Shown here: in pieces, positions 18,366-27,500 of the stretch
How positions within the stretch are numbered: position 1 is the first letter of the stretch
How the letters are laid out: the number at the start of each line of letters is the position of its first letter
NCBI GenBank assembly: GCA_002005505.1
Contig: KV908376.1
Span: forward strand, 65,001-92,500
From: Botryococcus braunii
Taxonomy: Eukaryota > Chlorophyta > Trebouxiophyceae
DNA length: 27,500 nt
Reading direction: 5' to 3'
Translations under genes and position numbers: made by a program
Notes under the pieces: model-generated
What the model was told of the DNA's origin: nothing
The model's database searches: none
Seen by the model: only the letters and a program-made list of their open reading frames with translations

Positions 18366-19118
18366 GCGAAGGACGGGTCGAGAGGGGGCGGGCGGGGGCG
18401 GTTGCGAACATCCGTAAGGAGCATCCGGGAGTTCATACTCGTCTTCAGAATCTGCGCCCGCACCATCGAGTCCAACCGTCGCTGCTGTAGCCATCCGCTC
18501 TGCAGGGGGGTCACCTGAGCGCAGTGTCAAAATTGGTCTCATGTGAAATTAAGTGGAATGAAACACACAAGAAATCCATCCAGGAACACACAAGAGGAGC
18601 ATCTACGTGAAATGAAGTGGGTTGAAATGTAAGCGAAATGTATCTGATGCATGACCCCTGTGCAATGTACTGGGTATTGCTCCCTGGGGACCAAGGAGGG
18701 CTTCCCAGGCCTTCCGAGTTTTGCTTTCCTGCAAAGATAGGCAGCCAAGTTCTGCTGCTTGCCCAAGGTTTTGCCGAATGCTTCAGAAAGGGGGAGACAT
18801 GCCTTCTCCCCCAGCTCCACACCCCCACATGTGCAAACCCACACGCATACAGATATGCACACCCGCACGCATACGCACACATACACCCACACGCATACAT
18901 ATATGCACACCCGCACGCATACGCGCACATACACCCACACGCATACACATATGCACACCCGCACGCATACGCACACATAAACCCATACGCACCCCAACAC
19001 GTGTGCGCATACGCCCATCAGAACCCATTCCAGGCAGGATTGAAGCACTAGCCATCGGTCGGACCTGTGGAGGGACGCCCTCCCCCCCCCCCCCCCTCTC
19101 TCTCTCCCCCCCCCCTCT

Positions 19119-19202
<84 letters not shown>

Positions 19203-19235
19203 ACAGACACACACACACACACACAAACACAAACA

Positions 19236-19289
<54 letters not shown>

Positions 19290-19294
19290 GACAG

Positions 19295-19325
<31 letters not shown>

Positions 19326-19331
19326 CACACG

Positions 19332-19430
<99 letters not shown>

Positions 19431-22370
19431 CGGGCCAGAATGGAAGCCCCGATGATGGAGGCAGGCAAGTGGGGGGAGCTCACATGCATCCTCATACTCT
19501 GAGTCGCTATTGCTGATGACCCCAATCGCCTTTCTGAAGTCTTTCTCCACACCAAAGAGCACCCTCTCAATGTGGTCCTGCAAGATTGACTCTTCTGCAG
19601 GCCCGACGTGCCCTCCAGGATTTCCGTTACTGGTACCGCCGGGTCCCCACCCAGGGACCGGGTTCCCCCGCATTCCCACGCCTGGCGTTGGAATCCCTCG
19701 TGACACGGTGGATGCACCTCGACCCGATGCGGGTTCCTCAACTGCTCCCGGATGGGCTCCCCCTTTCTGGTGGTCCCCACGGGGACCTTTGCCGCCGTCC
19801 CCCTCGCGGGCCTCTGGACAAGCCGACCCCAAAACGACACTCTGATGTGGCGCAACTGCGGCCACTTGTTCCATGGGGCGGGGTGGGGTGGTCGACCCAT
19901 ATCCATGAGGGGACTGTGGGACCGGGCCCCCAGGGTACCCAAGGGACTGGTACCCCTGCAGGCGCCTCGTCCGCTTGTCGCTGTTTTCCACATCTTGCTG
20001 TTCCCCAACCTCAGTAGCTGCAAAACCATCGCGGGACAACTCCAAGGGCCTAGATGTACCGCCGTGGTGCTCCATGTTTAGTCTGGCATCTGTACTGCCC
20101 TGGTGCTCCATGTTCAGCCTGTCATCTGTACTGCCCCGGTGCTCAATATTCAGTCCGGGAGCTGTACTGCCACGGTGCTCTATGTGGAGTCTAGCAGCTG
20201 TACCAACCCCTGGCAACGCCCTACTTGCCGACAGATGGGTTCCGTATTCCGGCCCCAGGCCATTCACCCGCGTGGGTGTACCGGTTAGGGGCGCTGTCCC
20301 GCTCCCCCAGACGGTCAACGAGCCCTCTGGCATTGCCGCGCACGCCTGTAATGTCACTGCCCCCGATGTACCTTTTCGTCCCGCAGACTCGCAACTCTGC
20401 GGGGCCGGCCTCGCCCTGGGAGAGGGACCAGGTTCAGGATTGTCCTTCAAATGTACCGCATTGGTGCCGCCATCCTCATGAGAAGACAGGGCCGGTGTTG
20501 TTAGGGGGGCGTGGTGGACGGGAGGGACCGCTGCGTGTCTGGGGACCGGCCCTCCAGGGGGAAGGACCCCAAGACCCCCAGATGCTGGTACTGCGGTCCC
20601 CCCACAGGCAGAGAGCGTGGCCAAGGTAGCGCCTGAGGGGGCCTCAGGAACCGCACTGTTGGGCCACCTGGGGTCCTCCGGAGCCTCGGCGCCCATGGGA
20701 CCCTTCATTGGACCAACTGAGGGGACCTCTCTTGCACTGCTGCTGGTTGAGGGCCCTGATCGGCCCTCCCGCTCCCGGGTGGCACGAATGAGGTCCTCAA
20801 AACTTGCTCCTGCACACACCAGAGGCAATTTTTCAGTGCGATGCAGCACACACCAGAGGCATTTTTACTTAGGAAAAGAGAACATAATAGGAGTGAAGGA
20901 CAGCGATTACCCTTGGCTCTATAAGCAGGAAACAGCACATGCCAGCAGAGGATTTTCAAGTGGCAAACAGCACATGCCAGGGGCTTTTTCACATGCCAGG
21001 GGATTTTCAACATGCCAGGGGATTTTTCACGTGGAGGACAGCCCAAAACGACCATGGGAATGGGTATGGGAACTCACACAGGCTTGAGGACTTGCACGGC
21101 CATGGGAAGCATAAATACCTTGCTGCGAAGGGACCCAGAGATACACGAGGTACACAACAATTATGGAACATGTTTGAAACACCCTCTCTTCATCAAAACA
21201 ACACAGTCATTGGACACGCTCCCGGGAACGAACCAAAAAAATCCTCAGTGCATCAGACTACAATGTAACGAAGCAGACATACACGGTTAGGGTTACAGCT
21301 ATTTTTTAATTCCAAAGAAGCAGACATACAAGGTTAGGGTTACAGCTGTTTTTTATTCCAAGGAAGCAGACATACAAGGTTAGGATTACAGATGTTTTTT
21401 ATTCCAAGGAAGCAGACATACAAGGTTAGGATTACAGCTGTTTTTTATTCCAAGGAAGCAGACATACAAGGTTAGGATTACAGCTGTTTTTTATTCCAAG
21501 GAAGCAGACATACAAGGTTAGGGTTACAGCTGTTTTTTATTCCAAGGAAGCAGACATACCAGTTATATCGAGCACGGTGCCGTCTCCATCTGTGATGCTG
21601 GCGGAGGGAACGGGAGCGTGAGAGGAACTCAGCCCAGCAGCTGCCAGCCTGGCCTTGTACTGCTGAGCCAGGGCCTGGTACGAAGTCTCCTCTCCCGCAT
21701 CGTTGGCTTTCTGTACAGCAATCCTGAAGTCCCGATACCGCTGCTCCAGTTCCTACATGCAAAAGTGAAACCTATCAGTCACGAGCCGCCCAGAGCGCCG
21801 TAGGTCCCTCCACTTTCGCCATCAGTTCCTGCACCAGCTACAATTCCTGTGGAGACGGAACTCCCGGACGTTGGGTTTGTTGCATGTGTTGGCTTGCCTT
21901 TTCTGGGCTGGAAAAACAGGATCAAAACTGGGCTGGGTTGCAGAAGACCGACACAGCATTGAACATGGTGTGATCATGACGGCAAAATGGACATACTCCC
22001 ACTACACACAAATTTAGGCCCCAAATTTTAGGGGCATGTGCCATCACATATCCACTGCGGCAGGTGGCCCTTTGACACGCTTTCCTTGTTCCTCCAAGCA
22101 CCCGTCCCTTCTTGGGCCCATGCTGCTCCTCCCACACGACTCCCTATCTCCTCCTTATCTCTTCCCTATCTCCTGCCTTATCTCTGCACCAAAACAAGCA
22201 CACTAATTAGGCCCCTGCCTTATCTCTGCACCAAAACAAGCACACAGACGCGACATGCCCACGCCCTATCCACCCTACGTTTGTACATAAGCAAGTGGAG
22301 CGCCCGCGCCCTCTCGGCCCCACCTCTTTACCAAAAGAGACACATAAACACGACGCACTCCGAGATGCCA

Positions 22371-22451
<81 letters not shown>

Positions 22452-22457
22452 CACAAA

Positions 22458-22514
<57 letters not shown>

Positions 22515-24589
22515 CCCGCGCGCGCATGCACACATTTAAAGGGGATGTCCACACTCACAGCACGTTTTCCCGAAATGGGCAGGCCGAGGGCCCGCAGCTT
22601 CTCCTTGAGCTGCCCGTCCTTGATGAGCGGGAAAACGATGCTGGGCGGAACAGCCAGCCTCCTGGGGGATTTGAGCCTGGCCCCTGCACCTGCGAAAGCA
22701 GCCCCTCCCTTGCGGGGCTTTGCAGACGGCCTCGGTTTTGCGGGCCCGGGGCCCGACGTGTCCAAGCACCTGCATAAGCGCAGCATTTGCAATGTAAAAA
22801 AAAAGTTTGCAGACAATTTAATGTTTGCAAATGATTCAGTTCTTTGTAATCCTTACCGCTCCACTTCTCTACATAAAGATAATGAGAGACGATGAATAAC
22901 AATCAAAACTCTTGGTTTGACCCAAGAGTGCTAGCGGTACAGCAGCGCACTCACTTGTCAAGGTGCAGGTTAAGGATGGCCTCCCGAATCGTCATCCCGC
23001 AAGCAGGACACTGCACATATCCGGGCTGGGCCGGCTGCTCAGGTCCCCCAGGGGGTCCCCTTGGTCCCTCAGAGGGTCCCCTGGTTCCCGCAGCAGAATC
23101 CTCTCGCCCTGCAGCTTCCCTTGAATCCGTCTCTGGTGTCTTGCCTAGCAGAGCATCTGTACAGAGCTCTGCTGATAGCGCGCTGGCGCCCATGGGTACT
23201 GTAGAGGTCCCATTGGGTACCCCTGCTCCACCTGCCCTGTCCCCTGCCGGGGGACCGACTTTGGGGCGCTTGACTGGCGTCACGGCCGGGGAGGTGTCGC
23301 TGTCCCTCAAGTCCACAACAAAGTCGCCGTCGTCACCTGGGCAGGGAACAAAACCAAGCTTTAATTTATCCTGATGCAACCTCATGACCTCATGAATTTG
23401 ACAAGAAAAAGGGGGAGGAGGAGGAGGAGAAGGAGAGGAAGGAGAAGGAGAAGGGGAGAGGGAGGAGGGGGGGAGAAGAGGAAGAGGAAGCAGAAGGAGA
23501 CGGGGGAGGGGAAGGTGGAGGGGGGGGGAGGACGACCCTCCGGTAGGAATGGCTCTCGTATGCGAAGACTTCTCTAGAAGATTCCCCTCCTACAAGTTCC
23601 AAATCATACATGCAGCAGATACAGCAGCATTCATGCAGCAGATACAGCAGCATTCATGCAGCAGATACAGCAGCATTCATGCAGCAGATACTGCAGCATT
23701 CATGCAGCAGATATAGCAGCATTCATGCAGCAGAAGCATCTCGACGGAGCAACGCTGCCTCGGCAGGACGAGCGCACCTAGGCAGGAGGGAGACTCTGCC
23801 CCACCTTCGGCAGCGTCCTGAGTGCTGTCCTCTTCAGCATGGCCCCTGGGGGAATGCCGCCTCTTCCGCAGGACGCGCCCGTTCATTGCTGGGCCTTTGT
23901 CCGCCGGGGGTTCTTTTTCTCGCTGCGAGGTCGGTCTCCTGCTGCTGGGCCTTGTAAGTGGCCTTGGAGTCGGTTCTGCTGCCTGCCCATGCTCGGAGGC
24001 CCTGTTGGGGGCTTGGGTTCCTTTGGTGGCCTTGTTTGGAACATGGTTGCGCGGATTTGCCCTCGTGGAAGCAATCGCAAAGCCCACAAGCAGCGACCTC
24101 ACCCCCAGGTACTGGGATGAGAAGCCGCCCAGAGCAATGTTGGGCCTCAAATCTTGAGCTGTGGCTGGCTTCCGGCACTGAGGACATTTTGGCCTGTCCG
24201 TGCGCTCCTGGAACTCAAAATTGCCGCGGATGCATCCACTGCAGACTGGCAGCCCCAATGGATAAAATCAGTGCTTTGCAGCTTAGTCCGTCAGAGCGCC
24301 ACCCTATTCAACTCCTGCCCGTTGGAACGACAGGATTGACACAATGTCTTTCCCTCTAGACCGGCATGACCACACAAGGAGCACAGGTCTATAATACCAG
24401 GAGAAAATTCGTGGAAGGGGAGGGGGCGGGCTCTTCGTCTTGTGGCTTACAGCTATGGCCGCAAGGAAGAGAAAGCGGCACTTGGAAGATATCATGGCAT
24501 ATGCTACAGCGGGCTGCATCATCAAGGCTCTTCAGCTCGCTCCTCCTCTCTACTTCCCTTGGCCAATCCTCCTCTTGGGAAAGAGCCAT
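18342..24589 (-). CDS. RAD18: RAD18-type E3 ubiquitin ligase (seven exons, ~954 aa)
   Basis: Exons are 24589-24451, 24245-23805, 23336-22955, 22769-22559, 21752-21560, 20809-19484 and 18514-18342. All introns are GT-AG and every junction keeps phase. The RING-HC finger has C28, C31, C43, H45, C48, C51, C67 and C70 (LPCGHSFCSGC spans intron 1). A UBZ4 zinc finger has C303, C306, H318 and C322 (YVQCPACGMTIREAILNLHL). A SAP domain follows at about 362-402 (PSIVFPLIKDGQLKEKLRAL), then ELEQRYRDF. This order is diagnostic of RAD18, which with RAD6 monoubiquitinates PCNA on stalled replication forks in the nucleus. Family members are usually about 450-550 residues. Here exon 6 adds a disordered Pro/Gly/Ser-rich extension of some 440 residues, with FEDLIRATREREG at its start. 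Start ATG at 24589 precedes the RING by 27 residues. Exact ends of exons 2 and 7 are less certain than the rest; exon 7 could also start at ctacag|CAGCG. Confidence 0.9.
18830..18995. repeat. ~60-bp minisatellite of CACACGCATACG type
   Basis: About three units containing ATATGCACACCCGCACGCAT and ACGCACACATACACCCACAC, in intron 6 of RAD18. Confidence 0.85.
19081..19430. repeat. C-rich run and 310-bp (CA)n tract
   Basis: A C/CT-rich run (19081-19120) precedes (CA)n with a few CAGA and CAAA interruptions (19121-19429), in RAD18 intron 6. The transcript would carry a long (UG)n stretch just inside the donor at 19483. Confidence 0.93.
20062..20203 (-). repeat. In-frame 45-bp coding repeat in RAD18 exon 6
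   Basis: Three to four units encode 15-residue repeats of the type LNMEHQGSTDARLNM. Unit length is a multiple of three, so copy-number change keeps the frame. It lies in the disordered extension. Confidence 0.85.
21271..21560. repeat. 46-bp minisatellite carrying the intron 5 donor sequence
   Basis: Units begin at 21271, 21318, 21364, 21410, 21456 and 21502, with a partial one at 21548. Each contains AAGCAGACATAC, whose reverse complement GTATGTCTGCTT is the 5' splice site of RAD18 intron 5 (exon end at 21560). Each full unit also carries GGTTAGG(G/A)TTACAG and a T run. Confidence 0.9.
21780..22370. other. Unique part of RAD18 intron 4
   Basis: No exon recognised. It contains a repeated phrase CTGCCTTATCTCTGCACC (about 22173 and 22217) with AAAACAAGCACAC after each copy. 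Confidence 0.5.
22374..22513. repeat. (GT)n-(AC)n giant inverted repeat
   Basis: A (GT) run of 77 nt (22374-22450) is followed after about 8-10 nt by an (AC) run of about 55 nt (22459-22513). The two arms are complementary and could fold into a hairpin of more than 50 bp. It lies in RAD18 intron 4, close to the exon 4 donor at 22558. Confidence 0.92.
23405..23530. repeat. Polypurine (GGA/GAA)n tract
   Basis: Near-uninterrupted G/A-rich strand in RAD18 intron 2. In the transcript it gives a long polypyrimidine stretch upstream of the exon 3 acceptor. Confidence 0.85.
23607..23735. repeat. 23-bp minisatellite
   Basis: Five to six copies of ATGCAGCAGATACAGCAGC followed by ATTC, in RAD18 intron 2. 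Confidence 0.9.
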
Positions 24590-25407
24590 ATCAATATATG
24601 CCGTAAGCTCGGCGGCATACCAAGACTGGAACACGAAGTGATGAAATGAAGCAAAGCAAAAAGTATGACAATGTCATTCGAGTAATGTTGCCGACAACAC
24701 CAAACTGATCGACAACAGCGCCTGCCGGTTAAGGACAATCAAAAGTGTGTCCCTTCGTAAGCTAACTGCCACTGCTTATTCCACTTAATTCAAAAGACGT
24801 GGTAGAGCTGCTGAAGATTGTGTACGTCTGGAGGCTTATTGGTTGCGACGCTTGTCAGTTCAAAATTTTCGTTGATCTGGAGCGCTTGCTGTACAAATAT
24901 TTGTACGTCACGTCAGCAACAGCTGCCGTGAAAGGCGACAGTGGAGTTTGATTCAGCAGTGGACGATAGTGGGGTATGACAAAACCTATCAAGGTCAAGG
25001 GATACTTACGGGATTAGGGTAAAAATAGGCCTGCATTTTTTTGCTTTGAAAACCTTACGTTTGGTGGGGATCTGGAGGTTGGGCTTTCGATTATGACTTA
25101 GCATGGGATTTTGGCTTGGCCCTGTGTCAATTACAACAAGGCATGGCCGGATAACTGTTTTTGGTGCCGTTATTCTGCTGCCTGCTGGTGTAATGGCTGC
25201 ACACTCCCTTGCAACGATGTTTTTCGACAGGCCCGGCGCGGGCAATGGAAGTTCACCGACGGCTACCGGTACAAAGGAAAGACTGAATAAGTAGGAGTCA
25301 TGGCTACGTCGCGAGTAGCTTGCTGCCATGGGGCCTGATCCCTTATTAGGCCTGTCGCGGTCACGGCTCATGCGTCGAAGTCCTGTCCAATTGTTTCCGA
25401 ATGAACG
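24590..25407. promoter_or_regulatory. Divergent intergenic region RAD18 / NFKBIL1
   Basis: About 820 bp separate the two divergent start codons. It contains the perfect palindrome GTACAAATATTTGTAC (24891-24906), overlapped by TACGTCACGTCA (24904-24915), which read on the minus strand gives two tandem TGACG half-sites of the CRE/bZIP kind. It may act as a bidirectional promoter. No TATA box is claimed. Confidence 0.5.
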
Positions 25408-27190
<1,783 letters not shown>

Positions 27191-27469
27191 TAATGTATAA
27201 GAATTTGAAATAACATATAGTATGATGTATACTGAATTAGCCTATCTCCATCATTAGATAGTGATAAGTCTCATCTCTTAGATTATACTAATGTATTGCC
27301 ATTGTTAGCCTACAATACTGTTAGGAGCTGCTAGCCCCTAACAGCTGGGTTGCAAGGACTATTTGACACTTGATGACGTGGATATGATTGCCTATTTCGG
27401 AGCTGCCTGCCTTTAATTGATAAGTTGGAAGGTCTTCCTTGACACTTGGTGATTTGGAACTGATTGCCT

Positions 27470-27500
<31 letters not shown>
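27191..27500. other. AT-rich tail ending in (TG)n
   Basis: After the NFKBIL1 exon the sequence becomes AT-rich and holds a short repeated phrase (GACACTTGATGA at about 27365, GACACTTGGTGA at about 27440). A (TG)n tract begins at 27473. A TG tract here resembles the introns upstream and fits an intron rather than the gene's end. Confidence 0.5.

Noticed and set aside
18539..20849. Single 500-690 codon minus-strand frames running through the TG tract
   Set aside because: Only the part from 20809 to 19484 fits the RAD18 exon model; the Cys-Val stretch is intron 6 read through a repeat.
21271..21548. GGTTAGGGTTA in the minisatellite as an interstitial telomere
   Set aside because: The telomere-like word appears once per 46-bp unit and is not itself tandem; the splice-site link explains the unit better.
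23374..23577. Arg/Gly-rich frame on the plus strand
   Set aside because: Product of the polypurine tract in RAD18 intron 2.

Overview
This is a nuclear window from a eukaryote with many introns and a very high load of repeats. Three multi-exon genes and a fragment of a fourth copy could be rebuilt by joining exons at matching splice phases. The GT-AG introns, mixed codon use, long (TG/CA)n tracts, minisatellites, a LINE fragment and a 954-residue RAD18 suggest a unicellular alga or related protist. A prasinophyte-type green alga is my best guess, but nothing in the window proves it. No bacterial operon, rRNA, tRNA or CRISPR array was seen.

Left part (1-12.3 kb): two tandem paralogous genes on the minus strand encode a small secreted, N-glycosylatable protein. 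The right copy (11546 to 6885) has five exons and predicts 231 residues. The left copy (3575 to 346) shows exons 1-3 and runs off the left edge. Both start with a 73-nt signal-peptide exon, share intron phases and carry related upstream blocks (4491-4655 and 11905-12056). Intron 2 of each is filled with tandem partial copies of the exon 3 acceptor.

Middle (12.3-18.3 kb): no convincing gene. It holds G-rich tracts, several minisatellites (31, about 61/122, about 115, 19-20 and 37-38 bp), an unassigned Cys-rich reading frame and the 3' end of a LINE-type retrotransposon (15879-16330). LINE-tail copies recur upstream of both secreted-protein genes.

Right part (18.3-27.5 kb): a complete seven-exon RAD18 gene lies on the minus strand (24589 to 18342) with RING, UBZ4 and SAP domains and a long disordered C-terminal extension. 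About 820 bp away a divergent gene on the plus strand begins at 25408. It is an NFKBIL1 (IkappaB-like) homologue with ankyrin repeats and appears to continue past the right edge. RAD18 is a DNA-damage-tolerance ubiquitin ligase and NFKBIL1 proteins are nuclear, so the pair may share a bidirectional promoter.

The most unusual feature is that some minisatellites seem to have grown from splice sites. One array repeats the exon 3 acceptor in both secreted-protein genes, and one repeats the 5' splice site of RAD18 intron 5. The tandem array downstream of RAD18 also contains its stop codon.
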